Source: Arthrobacter frigidicola
Lineage (GTDB): Bacteria; Actinomycetota; Actinomycetes; Actinomycetales; Micrococcaceae
NCBI GenBank assembly: GCA_003602285.1
Contig: QZVU01000004.1
Span: 297,976-361,975, forward strand
Reading direction: 5' to 3'
Length of the DNA stretch: 64,000 nucleotides
In this document: positions 1 to 9,194 of the stretch, piece by piece
Numbering within the stretch: position 1 is the stretch's first letter
Layout of the letters: each line of letters opens with the position of its first letter
Position numbers and translations under genes: made by a program
The notes under the pieces: generated by a model
What the model saw: only the letters and a program-made list of their open reading frames with translations
Databases searched by the model: none
Told to the model about the DNA's origin: nothing

Positions 1-801
1 GAGCCGGCGGCGTGGTTCGAGCCGGGCCGCCGCTCCGAGCGCATCATCGACAACCTTCCCGAGCTCCTCGAGTTCGCCGGCCCGGCGGCGCCGGGCTGGC
101 TTGAGGCCTGGCGCTCCGCCGGCGCGGCCGCCGATGCAGCCATCGCCACCCTGCTCGCCGGCGAGGAGGGCCTCACCGGTCCCGCCGTCGCCGAGGCCGT
201 CTGGGAGCAGACGGACGGGTTCCTGGTGCTTGGCTCATCGAACCCCATCCGGGACGTGGACCTCACCGCCGCCCCGGGCTGGCACCCGCTCGAGGTGTTC
301 GCCAACCGCGGGCTGGCCGGCATCGACGGTACGGTGTCGACGGCCACCGGCATCGCCCTCGCCGCCGGGGTGCCCACCCGGGTGCTGCTGGGCGACCTCA
401 CCTTCCTTCACGACGTCGGCGGGCTGCTCATTGGCGCCGGCGAGGTCGAGCCCGACCTGCAGCTGGTGGTGCTGAACGATCACGGCGGCGGGATCTTCGG
501 CCTGCTTGAGCACGGGGAGCCCGCGACGGCGGCACGTTACGGGCCCGCCGTGGAGCGGCTTTTCGGGACTCCGCAGCAGGTGGACCTGGCAGCGCTGGCC
601 GCTGCCTACGGGGTGGCCTTCGAACGGGTCACCACGATGCAGGGCCTTGAGACAGCAATGGAGCGGCCCCTCAGGGGCCGCTCCATTATCGAAGTCCAGG
701 CGGACCGGCAGTCACTGCGTGCGCTGCACTCAAGGATCCAGGACGCCGTCGCTGCGGTGCTCGCGCCCGAAGGCGCGGAGCGGACGGGAACCCAGCGCTA
801 G
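1..801 (+). CDS. menD: MenD, SEPHCHC synthase (C-terminal part)
   Basis: The reading frame is open from base 1, so the gene starts outside the window; about 266 C-terminal residues are present. MenD is the ThDP-dependent enzyme that adds 2-oxoglutarate-derived succinyl semialdehyde to isochorismate in menaquinone synthesis. Visible ThDP-domain motifs are [14 protein letters not shown], the GDLTFLHD metal/diphosphate segment and [10 protein letters not shown]. The frame ends in TAG at 799-801. That stop overlaps the TAG of the convergent ABC ATPase gene (shared CTAG, 798-801), so there is no intergenic terminator. A perfect 13-bp hairpin lies inside the coding sequence at 658-686. The identification fits menF, menG, the MenJ-like reductase and the prenyl synthase just downstream. 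Confidence 0.93.
   Translation, partial: EPAAWFEPGRRSERIIDNLPELLEFAGPAAPGWLEAWRSAGAAADAAIATLLAGEEGLTGPAVAEAVWEQTDGFLVLGSSNPIRDVDLTAAPGWHPLEVFANRGLAGIDGTVSTATGIALAAGVPTRVLLGDLTFLHDVGGLLIGAGEVEPDLQLVVLNDHGGGIFGLLEHGEPATAARYGPAVERLFGTPQQVDLAALAAAYGVAFERVTTMQGLETAMERPLRGRSIIEVQADRQSLRALHSRIQDAVAAVLAPEGAERTGTQR
658..686. repeat. perfect 13-bp inverted repeat inside menD
   Basis: Arms 658-670 and 674-686 (ATGGAGCGGCCCC and its complement) are separated by the triloop TCA. The repeat lies about 110 bp before the end of menD, opposite the end of the convergent ABC operon. It has no T-run. It may serve as the reverse operon's terminator within menD, or simply be coding for the residues around ERPLRGRS. 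Confidence 0.6.
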
Positions 802-1577
802 AGCACCTTGGAGAGGAAGCTCCGGGTGCGCTCGTGCTGCGGGTTGCCCAGGACGTCCTCGGGCTTGCCCTGTTCCACCACGACGCCGCCGTCCATGAAC
901 ACCACGCGGTCACCGACCTCGCGGGCAAAACCCATCTCGTGGGTGACGACCATCATGGTCATTCCCTCCCGGGCCAGCTGCTTCATGACCTCGAGGACGT
1001 CTCCGACGAGCTCCGGGTCCAGTGCACTGGTGGGCTCGTCGAAAAGCATCATGTCGGGGTCCATCGACAGTGCCCGGGCGATGGCGACGCGCTGCTGCTG
1101 GCCGCCGGAGAGCTGGGAGGGAAAGGCGTTCTCCTTCTCCGCGAGGCCGACCTTGGCGAGGTTGCGGCGGGCCACCTCGATCGCCTCGGCCTTGCCGCGC
1201 TTCTTGGCGCGCTGCTGGGCGAGCGTGAGGTTGCCGAGCACCGTCAGGTGCGGGAACAGGTTGAACTGCTGGAACACCATGCCGATGCGGGTGCGCATCT
1301 TGTCCAGGTCGGTCTCGGGGTCGGTGATGTCGACGCCTTCGACCATCACGGATCCTGTGGTGGGTTCCTCGAGCCGGTTGACGCAGCGGAGCAGCGTGGA
1401 CTTACCGGAGCCGGAGGGCCCGATCACGCACACCACCTCACCCTGGTCGACGTGGAAGTCGATGCCCTTCAGGACATCGTTGCTGCCGAAGCTCTTGCAC
1501 AGGGCGCGGACTTCGATCGCCGGTTCGGTGGTGCTTACTGCCGAGGAGCCCTTTGACACACTGGTCATGGCAATCAC
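798..1577 (-). CDS. Polar amino acid ABC transporter ATPase
   Basis: A 259-residue ABC ATPase of the GlnQ/HisP type that powers uptake through the permease encoded next to it. Walker A GPSGSGKS lies at about residues 53-60, followed by the Q-loop region [10 protein letters not shown], signature LSGGQQQR, Walker [12 protein letters not shown] and switch His VVTHEM. The first start is GTG at 1577; its GTGA overlaps the permease stop by 4 nt, so translation is probably coupled. An in-frame ATG at 1568 (MTSV) is the alternative start. It is the last gene of the reverse operon binding protein - permease - ATPase. The exact substrate (glutamate, glutamine, cystine or similar) cannot be read from the sequence. 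Confidence 0.95.
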   Translation of the reverse strand: MIAMTSVSKGSSAVSTTEPAIEVRALCKSFGSNDVLKGIDFHVDQGEVVCVIGPSGSGKSTLLRCVNRLEEPTTGSVMVEGVDITDPETDLDKMRTRIGMVFQQFNLFPHLTVLGNLTLAQQRAKKRGKAEAIEVARRNLAKVGLAEKENAFPSQLSGGQQQRVAIARALSMDPDMMLFDEPTSALDPELVGDVLEVMKQLAREGMTMMVVTHEMGFAREVGDRVVFMDGGVVVEQGKPEDVLGNPQHERTRSFLSKVL

Positions 1578-2359
1578 CGGCCTCTCTTGTTGTGTCGTTC
1601 AAGCTTCGCGACAAGTTGCGTCAACGGCAAGGTGATCACCAGGTACAGCAGGGATGCGACCACCAGCGGGGTGGCGTTGGCCAGGCTCGTCAGCGAATCC
1701 CGCGCGAAGGTCGTCAGCTCACGTTCGCCCAGGGCCAGGCCCGCGATGAACAGCAGCGAGGTGTCCTTAATGAGGATCACGAGTTCGTTCGTCAGCGGCG
1801 GGGTGATGATGCGGAACGCCTGGGGAAGCACCACCGAGACCATGGTCCAGGTTGGGTTGATGCCCAGCGAGCGGGCCGCTTCGACCTGCCCCTTGGGGAC
1901 CGCTTCGATGCCCGCACGGATGGTTTCGGCGATGTATGCGGCCGAGACGACAATCAGTCCGATAAGGCCCGCTCCCACGCTGCCGCCCGGCGGGCGCCAC
2001 TGGAAGGCGATGGGGATGGCGTACGCGAAGCCGAAGATGACCAGCAGTGCGGGCAGCCCGCGGAAGAGTTCGATGTAACCGGTGGCGAGCCAGCGGTAGG
2101 GCAGGACCGGTGAGAGCTTCATCAGGGCCAGGATCAGCCCGAGGATCAGGCCGCCGATGAACGCGATCACGGTGTAGATGACCGTGTTCTTTGCCGCGAT
2201 CACGACGATCTCGGGGAAGGTCGCCGCGGCGACCTCGAGGTTGAAGAAGTTGGTGCGGATCGCGTCCCAGTCGGCGAGGAACACGACGACGAGGATGACG
2301 ATGACGAAGATCGCGTAGAGGACGCCCTGGAACAGGCGCCTGCGTGTAGAGGGTTTCAC
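1574..2359 (-). CDS. Polar amino acid ABC transporter permease
   Basis: A membrane permease of the HisM/GlnP family with five or more hydrophobic segments. The conserved inner-membrane EAA loop is seen as [29 protein letters not shown], which docks on the ATPase. I prefer GTG at 2359 (VKPSTRRR) because GAAGGAAGG lies about 12 nt upstream on the reverse strand. A longer frame begins at GTG 2419, but that codon sits inside a perfect 14-bp hairpin and has no ribosome-binding site. The stop overlaps the ATPase GTG by 4 nt. The binding protein gene lies upstream in the same operon. With the 2419 start the protein has 281 residues, with the 2359 start 261. Confidence 0.92.
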   Translation of the reverse strand: MKPSTRRRLFQGVLYAIFVIVILVVVFLADWDAIRTNFFNLEVAAATFPEIVVIAAKNTVIYTVIAFIGGLILGLILALMKLSPVLPYRWLATGYIELFRGLPALLVIFGFAYAIPIAFQWRPPGGSVGAGLIGLIVVSAAYIAETIRAGIEAVPKGQVEAARSLGINPTWTMVSVVLPQAFRIITPPLTNELVILIKDTSLLFIAGLALGERELTTFARDSLTSLANATPLVVASLLYLVITLPLTQLVAKLERHNKRGR

Positions 2360-2395
2360 GCTGGGGGTGTACCTTCCTTCAGGAGGTGGCGCGCT

Positions 2396-2428
2396 GGTGC
2401 CCCGGTGGCGCTTGGCCACCGGGGCACC
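2396..2428. repeat. perfect 14-bp hairpin between binding-protein and permease genes
   Basis: Arms 2396-2409 (GGTGCCCCGGTGGC) and 2415-2428 are exact complements around a 5-nt loop. It lies just after the binding-protein stop, with no T-run. This is a typical position for an mRNA-stabilising or partially terminating hairpin that keeps binding-protein output above permease output. Confidence 0.8.
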
Positions 2429-2440
2429 GGCAGTGTTTTT

Positions 2441-3235
2441 CTACTCCGCGAAGTAGGTGTCGTAGATTTCCTGGTACTTGCCGTTGTCGCGCAGCTCGCT
2501 GAGCTGCTCGTTCACCGCGGAGACCAGCTCTTCGCTGCCCTCCTTGGCGAAGGCGAAACCGTACTGCTCGTCCGTCTTGTACTCCTCGGCAATGGTGAAC
2601 TTGTCGTCCTCGGTGTGCCCGATATTCACCGGCAGGTCCTGGAGCAGCGCGTCGACATTGCCGGCCTGGATGGCGGCATACATCTCGGCATCGGACGGGA
2701 AGGCGACGACCTTGGTGTCGGCGGGGACGTTCTCCCGGGTGTAGGTCTCGCCGGTGGTGCCCTGCTGGACGCCGACCGACTTGCCTGCGAGATCGTCGAC
2801 CGTCTTGACGTCGGAGTCGGCCGGGACCAGCAGCGACTGCAGGGAGTCGTAGTAGGGATCGGAGAAAGTGAGGTTCTCCTCGCGCTCGGGCGTGATGGTC
2901 ATGGCGCTGGCTCCGACGTCGCACTGGCCGGCGGCGATAACGGCACCACTCTGGAGGCCGTCGAAGCCGACGTCCTGAACCTCGAGCTCGAGCTCGAGGC
3001 CCGTGGCGATCTCCTTCATCAGGTCCATGTCGAAGCCCGTGTACTCGCCGTTCTCCTCGAACTCGAACGGCGGGTAGGGGATATCGGAGCAGACGGTCAG
3101 GGCGCCTTCGTTGACCAGGCTGAGGCCGCCCGCCTCACCTTGTGCGCCGGGTTCATCGGAGCCGCCGCCGCAGGCGCTCAGCGCCAGCGTTCCGGCGGCC
3201 AGTGCGGCCAGCATTGCGGTTTTCTTGGAAAACAT
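2441..3235 (-). CDS. Amino acid ABC transporter substrate-binding lipoprotein
   Basis: A 264-residue type 3 extracellular solute-binding protein (SBP_bac_3) that captures a polar amino acid outside the membrane for the adjacent permease/ATPase. The chosen ATG at 3235 (MFSKKTAML) is preceded by AGAGG and gives a classic lipoprotein signal with lipobox LSAC, Cys at about residue 22. The mature protein shows family segments YPPFEFEENG, GFDMDLMKEIA and GLQSGAVIAAGQCDVGASAMTITPER. Longer in-frame starts up to 3289 only add non-signal sequence. First gene of the ABC operon; 127 bp separate it from menF, which is upstream on the same strand. Confidence 0.94.
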   Translation of the reverse strand: MFSKKTAMLAALAAGTLALSACGGGSDEPGAQGEAGGLSLVNEGALTVCSDIPYPPFEFEENGEYTGFDMDLMKEIATGLELELEVQDVGFDGLQSGAVIAAGQCDVGASAMTITPEREENLTFSDPYYDSLQSLLVPADSDVKTVDDLAGKSVGVQQGTTGETYTRENVPADTKVVAFPSDAEMYAAIQAGNVDALLQDLPVNIGHTEDDKFTIAEEYKTDEQYGFAFAKEGSEELVSAVNEQLSELRDNGKYQEIYDTYFAE

Positions 3236-3362
3236 CGGATACCTCTGCGTTTGGACGGGTAGGAAAGGTCGTGTTGATTCTAACTGCACAAGAGATGTGC
3301 GTCACAGGCTACAGGAGATGCGTATTAGTAACCAAGCATTTCCGGCGGGCAATACAACCTGC

Positions 3363-4703
3363 CTAGCGGGAGAGGCCCAGTGCCTCGATCATCGGGCGGA
3401 ACTTGCTCCACGTCTCAGCCAGTTCTGCCTGCGGTTGCGAGCCTTCGACGATTCCGCATCCTGCGTACAGCCGTACCCGGGTGCTGCTTTCGATCACCGC
3501 GCCGCGCAGGGCGATGCCCCACTCGCCGTTGCCTTCGGCGTCGATCCAGCCGACCGGTCCGGCGTACGGCCCGCGCTCAAGGTGTTCAAGCTCACGGATC
3601 AGGGCGCCGGCAACGGTCGTCGGAGTGCCGCAGACCGCGGCCGTGGGGTGCAGCGCCTCGACCAGGGCCAGCGAGGTCGGCACCTCGCCGCCGCCGTCCC
3701 GGGTCAGCCGGGCACGAACGTCCGAGGCCAGGTGCCAGACATTGGGCAACTGCAGCACGAAGGGCTCGCTGTGTGAGGTCATCGAGTCGGTGAACGGTTC
3801 AAGCTGGCGGGTCAGGGAGTCGATGGCGATGGAGTGCTCATGAAGCTGCTTCGCCGACCCGGCAAGGACCCGCTCGGCATACCCCGGATCGTCAGCCGGG
3901 GCTCCGGCCCGGTCGAGGGTGCCGGCGAGCACGCGGGCCTGCGCCGTCGAATCCTCGACCTTGATCAGCATTTCCGGGGTGGAACCGATCAGCCCGTCCA
4001 CGGAGTACGTCCAGCAGTCCTCGTACCGCACCGCCAGCTCCCGCAGAACCTGCGCCGTGGCGACGGGGGATCCGAGTTCGGCCACCACGTCGCGGGCGAG
4101 GACGACCTTGCTCAGCTCTCCGGCCTGGATCCGCCGCACCCCACCGGCCACCGCCTCAAGGTACTGCTCCTCGGTGAGTACCCCCGGGGCGAGCCGGTCC
4201 TCCGGGTGCGGGGCCCGGGCGGGGTCCACCTCTTCGAGGTAGGCGGCCAGGGCCGACTCCGCTGCCTCCGCGCTCAGCTCGGTGTCGGCGTCGTTCGAGA
4301 TATAGGTCAACCAGCTCTGCCCGTCGCGGCAGCCGATGATGATTTCCGGCACGATCAGCCGCGAGGCGTGCTGTGAGGTCTTCGAGAAGGCGAAGGAGCC
4401 GAACGCCACCAGGCCGGTGCCCGGGACGGAAAGGCCGTTGACCACCTCGGCGGATTCCAGTTCCCTCCGCCACCACCGCTGCGCCTCCGCGAAGCGGTCC
4501 GGGCCGGCGGTGGTGAAACGGGTCACCTCGCCGAAGGCGACAAGGCCGCCTCCGCGCCGGATCCAGGTATGGGCGTCGTTGCGGACCACATAATCGAGAA
4601 GACCCGTCTCGGGTTCGATCCGCCCCCGGGGGATGGTGATGCTTCTCAGGCCGCCCGCGCGCCCGGGTGCAGGGGCAAGCGCGGCAGGAAAGGGATTGCT
4701 CAT
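3363..4703 (-). CDS. menF: Isochorismate synthase (MenF-type)
   Basis: A 446-residue chorismate-utilising enzyme that converts chorismate to isochorismate, the first committed step of menaquinone synthesis. The C-terminal chorismate-binding domain is clear: GELSKVVLARDVV, DCWTYSVDGLIGSTPEMLI, KQLHEHSIAIDSL, LHPTAAVCGTPT, GPYAGPVGWIDAEGNGEWGIALRGA and YAGCGIVEGSQP. Start ATG is at 4703. A -10-like TAGGCT lies 9 nt upstream on the reverse strand, implying a leader of only about 3 nt. It is divergent from menG (101 bp gap). Salicylate synthases share this fold, but the neighbours favour menaquinone. Confidence 0.93.
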   Translation of the reverse strand: MSNPFPAALAPAPGRAGGLRSITIPRGRIEPETGLLDYVVRNDAHTWIRRGGGLVAFGEVTRFTTAGPDRFAEAQRWWRRELESAEVVNGLSVPGTGLVAFGSFAFSKTSQHASRLIVPEIIIGCRDGQSWLTYISNDADTELSAEAAESALAAYLEEVDPARAPHPEDRLAPGVLTEEQYLEAVAGGVRRIQAGELSKVVLARDVVAELGSPVATAQVLRELAVRYEDCWTYSVDGLIGSTPEMLIKVEDSTAQARVLAGTLDRAGAPADDPGYAERVLAGSAKQLHEHSIAIDSLTRQLEPFTDSMTSHSEPFVLQLPNVWHLASDVRARLTRDGGGEVPTSLALVEALHPTAAVCGTPTTVAGALIRELEHLERGPYAGPVGWIDAEGNGEWGIALRGAVIESSTRVRLYAGCGIVEGSQPQAELAETWSKFRPMIEALGLSR

Positions 4704-4712
4704 GATGATCCA

Positions 4713-4718
4713 AGCCTA
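4713..4718 (-). promoter_or_regulatory. -10-like hexamer TAGGCT for menF
   Basis: On the reverse strand TAGGCT is followed by 9 nt and then the menF ATG (4703). Transcription would start about 3 nt before the start codon. No convincing -35 element was seen. Confidence 0.4.
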
Positions 4719-4793
4719 CTCCGGTGCGCGGGCGCGGCTTCCGGGGCGGGACCCGTCCCGGCCGCCGCGGTCGGGCATGCCGGTTTTGTTTGA

Positions 4794-4799
4794 GACAAT
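4794..4799 (+). promoter_or_regulatory. -10-like hexamer GACAAT, menG (leaderless)
   Basis: GACAAT is followed by exactly 6 nt (GGGCGG) and then the menG GTG at 4806. No separate ribosome-binding site is seen, so a leaderless mRNA is likely. Confidence 0.4.
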
Positions 4800-4805
4800 G
4801 GGCGG

Positions 4806-5573
4806 GTGAACCGTGCATCACTGGAAAAGCGCCCTGATGAAGTAGCAGCCATGTTCGACGGCGTCGCGCCCCGGTACGACGTGGTCAACGATGTGCTCTC
4901 CCTCGGGCAGACGCACCGCTGGCGGCGCCTCGTGGTGCAGGCAGTGGGTGCCGAGCCGGGCCAGCGGGTCCTCGACCTTGCCGCCGGGACGGGCACCTCC
5001 AGCGAGCCCTATGCGGACAACGGGATCGACGTCGTCGCCTGTGATTTCTCCCTCGGCATGCTCACCGTGGGCAAGCGCCGCCGCCCCGACATCGACTTCG
5101 TCGCCGGGGACGCCACGAACCTGCCGTTCGCCGACAACTCCTTCGATGCCAGCACCATCTCCTTCGGGCTGCGCAACGTCAACGAGCCGCGCAGGGCCCT
5201 CGAGGAGATGCTCCGGGTCACCAAGCCAGGCGGCCGGCTCGTCATCGCCGAGTTCTCCCAGCCCACCGTGGCGCTGTGGCGCAACCTCTACACCGAATAC
5301 CTGATGCGCGCGCTTCCAGCGATCGCCGAGAAGGTCAGCTCCAACCCCGACGCCTACGTGTACCTGGCCGAGTCCATCCGGGCCTGGCCGAACCAGGACG
5401 AACTGGCCGCCTGGATCACCGGAAGCGGCTGGGGCGAGGTCGCCTACCGCAACCTCAACGGCGGGATCGTCGCCATCCACCGTGCAGTCAAACCGGGCGG
5501 GACGCCGCGTCCTTCAGCGGCCCCGGCAGCCAACGCGCGGCTCCGCCGCCGCAGCACCCGGGCAGTCAACTAG
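4806..5573 (+). CDS. menG: Demethylmenaquinone methyltransferase MenG/UbiE
   Basis: A 255-residue SAM-dependent methyltransferase that methylates demethylmenaquinone to menaquinone. N-terminal UbiE signature [19 protein letters not shown] (about residues 17-35), SAM motif [13 protein letters not shown], then [46 protein letters not shown] and the C-terminal [24 protein letters not shown]. Start GTG 4806 has a -10-like hexamer 6 nt upstream. The G of its TAG stop is also the first base of the next gene's GTG, so the two are translationally coupled. Length is slightly above the family norm because of a basic C-terminal tail (RLRRRSTR). Confidence 0.95.
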   Translation: MNRASLEKRPDEVAAMFDGVAPRYDVVNDVLSLGQTHRWRRLVVQAVGAEPGQRVLDLAAGTGTSSEPYADNGIDVVACDFSLGMLTVGKRRRPDIDFVAGDATNLPFADNSFDASTISFGLRNVNEPRRALEEMLRVTKPGGRLVIAEFSQPTVALWRNLYTEYLMRALPAIAEKVSSNPDAYVYLAESIRAWPNQDELAAWITGSGWGEVAYRNLNGGIVAIHRAVKPGGTPRPSAAPAANARLRRRSTRAVN

Positions 5574-6889
5574 TGTCAGTCCTCATCGTCGGGGCGGGCC
5601 CCGCAGGTTCCACCGCCGCCTACTACCTCGCCCGAGCCGGCATCCAGGTCACCGTCCTCGAAAAGACGCACTTCCCGCGGGAGAAGGTCTGCGGCGACGG
5701 ACTCACCCCGCGCGCCGTACGCGAAATCCAGCTTCTCGGCCTGCCGCACGACGAAGCGGACGGCTGGCGGCGCAATAAAGGCCTGCGCCTGCTCGCCGGC
5801 GGCCGCACCGTCGAAGTGCCCTGGCCCGAACTGAGCGACTTCCCCGAATACGGTCTCGTGCGCACCCGCCTCGGTTTCGACGAGGCCCTCGCCCGCCACG
5901 CCCGCGCGGCCGGCGCCACCATCCTCGAGGGACATTCGGTCTCCTCGGCCGTCCGGGACGGGACGGGCCGGGTCACCGGTGTCACCGTAAACCTGCTCGA
6001 CGCCGCGGGCCGCAAGACGGGTGAGTCGCGCACCTTCTCCGCCGACGTCGTCCTGGCCGCCGACGGGAACTCCACCCGCACCGCCGTCAGCCTCGGAATG
6101 GCCAAACGCGACGACCGGCCCCTCGGCGTCGCCGTGCGCACCTACTTCACCAGCCCCCGGCACGACGACGACTGGATGGAGGGCTGGCTTGAACTTCCCG
6201 ACGCCACCGGACGCCCGCTGCCCGGCTACGGGTGGGTCTTCGGGGTGGGTGACGGCACCTCCAACGTCGGGCTGGGCATCCTCAACTCCTCGTCGGAGTT
6301 TGGGAAGCTCGACTACAAGCAGGTCCTCCGGGACTGGACCGCGGGCATGCCTGCCGAGTGGGGGTTCACCCCCGAGAACCAGGTCGGGGAGATCCGCGGC
6401 GCCGCGCTGCCCATGGGCTTCAACCGGACCCCGCACTACAGCCCTGGCCTGCTGCTGCTCGGCGACGCCGGCGGAATGGTTTCACCCTTCAACGGCGAGG
6501 GCATCTCCTACGCCATGGAATCGGCGCGGTTCGCCGCGGAGTTCATCGCCTCGGCCCAGGGCGTCACCTCGCTCGCCGGAAGGGACCAGGTCCTCACCGG
6601 CTACGCCCCGCACATCCGGTCCCAATGGGGCAGCCACTTCACGCTCGGCCGGGTGTTCGCCCAGCTGATCGGTAAACCGGCCATTCTGCGGCTGGCCCTG
6701 CGCACCGGCATGCCCGTTCCGGTGCTCATGCGCTTCGTGGTGAGGATGCTCGCCAACCTCACCGACGCAGGCGGGCGCGGCTTCGAAGATCGAGTGATCC
6801 ACCTGCTCGAAGCGCTGGTGCCGCCCACCGCCAATCAGCCGCTGGCCCCCCGCGGTACCCGTGCGTCATCCGCCACCCCACTTGGTTAG
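5573..6889 (+). CDS. menJ: Geranylgeranyl-reductase-family flavoprotein (MenJ-like)
   Basis: A 438-residue FAD-dependent oxidoreductase. N-terminal dinucleotide motif VLIVGAGPAGSTAAYYLARAG, the family hallmark FPREKVCGDGLTPRAV with its conserved Cys, and the second flavin motif LLLLGDAGGMVSPFNGEGISYAMES. In actinobacteria such enzymes (mycobacterial MenJ is the model) saturate one isoprene unit of the menaquinone tail, giving dihydromenaquinone. The context between menG and a long-chain prenyl synthase supports that role here (inference). Start GTG 5573 shares one base with the menG stop. A longer frame upstream is only menG read in another frame. Confidence 0.88.
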   Translation: MSVLIVGAGPAGSTAAYYLARAGIQVTVLEKTHFPREKVCGDGLTPRAVREIQLLGLPHDEADGWRRNKGLRLLAGGRTVEVPWPELSDFPEYGLVRTRLGFDEALARHARAAGATILEGHSVSSAVRDGTGRVTGVTVNLLDAAGRKTGESRTFSADVVLAADGNSTRTAVSLGMAKRDDRPLGVAVRTYFTSPRHDDDWMEGWLELPDATGRPLPGYGWVFGVGDGTSNVGLGILNSSSEFGKLDYKQVLRDWTAGMPAEWGFTPENQVGEIRGAALPMGFNRTPHYSPGLLLLGDAGGMVSPFNGEGISYAMESARFAAEFIASAQGVTSLAGRDQVLTGYAPHIRSQWGSHFTLGRVFAQLIGKPAILRLALRTGMPVPVLMRFVVRMLANLTDAGGRGFEDRVIHLLEALVPPTANQPLAPRGTRASSATPLG

Positions 6890-6892
6890 GCT
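6887..6892 (+). promoter_or_regulatory. -10-like hexamer TAGGCT, prenyl synthase (leaderless)
   Basis: TAGGCT overlaps the TAG stop of the preceding gene and lies exactly 6 nt before the GTG start at 6899. This suggests an internal leaderless promoter in addition to read-through. Confidence 0.5.
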
Positions 6893-6898
6893 TATACA

Positions 6899-7993
6899 GT
6901 GACTTCCTCCTTCGACTCCGGCATGACCAGCGTGGAAAACGGCACGCTCGACACCGCTGAGAACCCGGACGACGGCCTTTCCTCCTTCAAGCTGCCGCCC
7001 GGCTTCGCGCTCATCGCCGACGATCCCGACCTCGGCCCCGCCGTCTCCTCCTGCCTCACCGAGGTGGAAAAGCAGCTCCGCGGTGCCATCGCCAGCGCCG
7101 ATCGGCTCGCCGACGCCACCTCCCGCCACCTGGTGGAGGCCGGTGGCAAACGCATCCGTCCGCTCCTGACGCTCCTGGCCTCCCACCTTGGCGACCCCGG
7201 CCGGCCCGAGGTGGTCCAGGCCGCCGTCGTCGTCGAGCTGACCCACCTGGCCACCCTGTACCACGACGACGTGATGGACTCCGCGCCCTACCGCCGGGGC
7301 GCCCCCACGGCACACGAGGTCTGGGGCAACACCGTGGCGATCCTCACCGGGGACCTGATCTTCGCGCGGGCCTCGATCCTGGTGTCCGAACTCGGCGGAG
7401 AAGCGCTCGGCATCCAGGCCCGCACCTTCGAGCGGCTGTGCCTCGGGCAGCTCCACGAGACCGTCGGGCCGCGCGAGAACCAGGACCCGCTTGAGCATTA
7501 CCTCTCGGTCATCGCCGACAAGACCGGCTCCCTCGTGGCCGCCTCGGGCCAGCTGGGCGCGCTGTTCGCCAACACCTCCCAGGAAGTCATCGACGTCATG
7601 GTGGAGTACGGCGAGAAGGTCGGAGTGGCCTTCCAGCTTGCCGACGACGTCATCGACATCACCGGGCTGAAGGTGACCTCCGGGAAGTCGCCCGGCACCG
7701 ACCTGCGCGAGGGGGTGCCGACGCTGCCGGTCATCCTGCTGCGGCGCGCCGCCGCCGCCGGTGACGCCTCCGCCGCGGACGTGCTGGCCCTCGTCGACGG
7801 CGACCTCAGCTCCGATGAGGCGCTCGGGGAGGCGGTGGCCGCGGTGCGTGCGCACCCGCAGACCCAGGAGGCCTGGGCCTTCGCCCAGCGCTGGGCCGAC
7901 GACGCCGTCGCCGCCCTTGAACCCCTGCCCGAGAGCGTGGTGAAGCAGGCCCTCACGAGCTTCGCGCAGGCTGTGGTCAGCCGGGACGTGTAA
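6899..7993 (+). CDS. Long-chain polyprenyl diphosphate synthase
   Basis: A 364-residue trans-prenyltransferase that elongates allylic diphosphates with isopentenyl diphosphate to make the menaquinone side chain (probably C40-C45). First Asp-rich motif LYHDDVMD, upstream GGKRIRPLL, second Asp-rich motif AFQLADDVIDI, and the KTGSLVAASGQLGA segment are all present. The first roughly 35 residues are an acidic extension before the catalytic core. Start GTG 6899 is 9 bp after the reductase stop and has a -10-like TAGGCT 6 nt upstream; ATG 6923 is an alternative. Chain length cannot be deduced by eye. It converges with the HtrA-like gene. Confidence 0.93.
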   Translation: MTSSFDSGMTSVENGTLDTAENPDDGLSSFKLPPGFALIADDPDLGPAVSSCLTEVEKQLRGAIASADRLADATSRHLVEAGGKRIRPLLTLLASHLGDPGRPEVVQAAVVVELTHLATLYHDDVMDSAPYRRGAPTAHEVWGNTVAILTGDLIFARASILVSELGGEALGIQARTFERLCLGQLHETVGPRENQDPLEHYLSVIADKTGSLVAASGQLGALFANTSQEVIDVMVEYGEKVGVAFQLADDVIDITGLKVTSGKSPGTDLREGVPTLPVILLRRAAAAGDASAADVLALVDGDLSSDEALGEAVAAVRAHPQTQEAWAFAQRWADDAVAALEPLPESVVKQALTSFAQAVVSRDV

Positions 7994-8006
7994 CTCCCCC
8001 TGAAGC

Positions 8007-9113
8007 TCACAGGCCCTCGGTCGGCCGCTCCGTCAGCTCGATCCGGGCCTGCTCACCGTCGCTTCCGCGGTTGAATTCGACATCGACGGTATCGCCGGGG
8101 TCGAGGCGGCGCAGCACCGCCAGCAGGTCTTCGGGAGAAGCCACTTCCTCCCCGTCGAGGGACGTGATGATGTCCCCCGGGCGGAGCCCCGCCTCGCCGG
8201 CCGGCCCGCCCTCCGCCACCGAGATCACCACGGCGCCCGAGGTGTCCTCGACGCGCAGCTGCTGGGCGATCTGCGGCGTGATGGCGCCGGGGGTCAGGCC
8301 CAGATAGGCGTGGTCGGCGGTGCCGTCCTCGAGCAGTTCCTCGGCAATGGCGGTTGCCGTGGGGGCGGGGATGGCGAACCCCAGCGAGACGGCCCCGGCC
8401 TGGGGCGGAATGTACGCCTCGCTGATCCCGATGATCTCGCCCTGGCCGTTGACCACGGCGCCACCGGAGTTGCCGGGACTGATCGCAGCGTCCGTCTGGA
8501 TCAGATCCACGAGCGATTGGCTTCTCGAGGCCGAGCCGGGGATTTGACGGTGCAGGCCCGAGATGATCCCCGACGTCACGGTATTCTCGAAGCCGAGGGG
8601 AGAGCCGATCACCACCGCCAGTTCCCCGATCTCCGGCAGCCGCTCCTGGAACTGCGCCGCAGGCAGGTCCTCCCGGTCGGCCTGGACCAGCGCGAGGTCG
8701 GAGACCCTGTCGGCGGCGGTCACGGTACCGGCCACCCGCTGGCCGTCCGCGAAGGCCACCTCCACCTCGGTGTTGTTGCGCACCACGTGTTCATTGGTGA
8801 TGATCAGGCCGTCCTTGGAGTAGATCACCCCGCTGCCCAGCCCGCCCTCGGTGAAGATGGTCACCACCGAGGGCTGAACGGCCTCGACGATCTCCGGGAT
8901 GGACAGCGCGTCGTCCTCCCGTTCCGCGGACCCGGGGTCCTGCCCTTCTCCGCTCCCCGCCTCCGCGGACCGCTCCGCCCGGGTGACCGTCGCGCCGGGA
9001 TCGGCATCCCCATTGCCTTCGAACGCGGTGCAGCCGGTCAGCACCGCCAGGACGAACACGAGCGGCGCCAGGGGGCCCCGCCCGGTGCGGTGGACGTTCC
9101 AGGGTCGTCGCAT
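8007..9113 (-). CDS. HtrA/DegP-like serine protease lipoprotein with PDZ domain
   Basis: A 368-residue envelope protease. N-terminal signal with lipobox LTGC, a Ser/Glu-rich linker, a trypsin-like domain with catalytic triad His (TNEHVV), Asp (VSDLALVQ) and Ser (SPGNSGGAVVN), then a PDZ domain (AGLRPGDIITSLDGEEV). HtrA proteases degrade or refold damaged exported proteins. ATG at 9113 is chosen because GGGAG lies 8-9 nt upstream and it places the lipobox correctly; the frame extends to 9185 without a better start. It converges with the prenyl synthase, 13 bp apart. Anchoring as a lipoprotein instead of through an N-terminal TM helix is a variant of the family. Confidence 0.93.
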   Translation of the reverse strand: MRRPWNVHRTGRGPLAPLVFVLAVLTGCTAFEGNGDADPGATVTRAERSAEAGSGEGQDPGSAEREDDALSIPEIVEAVQPSVVTIFTEGGLGSGVIYSKDGLIITNEHVVRNNTEVEVAFADGQRVAGTVTAADRVSDLALVQADREDLPAAQFQERLPEIGELAVVIGSPLGFENTVTSGIISGLHRQIPGSASRSQSLVDLIQTDAAISPGNSGGAVVNGQGEIIGISEAYIPPQAGAVSLGFAIPAPTATAIAEELLEDGTADHAYLGLTPGAITPQIAQQLRVEDTSGAVVISVAEGGPAGEAGLRPGDIITSLDGEEVASPEDLLAVLRRLDPGDTVDVEFNRGSDGEQARIELTERPTEGL

Positions 9114-9194
9114 TCGAAGTACTCCCGGCCGGCCGGAGGGCGCCGGCGCCGTGCGCACCGGGTGCCGGTCCGGCCGAGCCGGCACCGCCGATTA

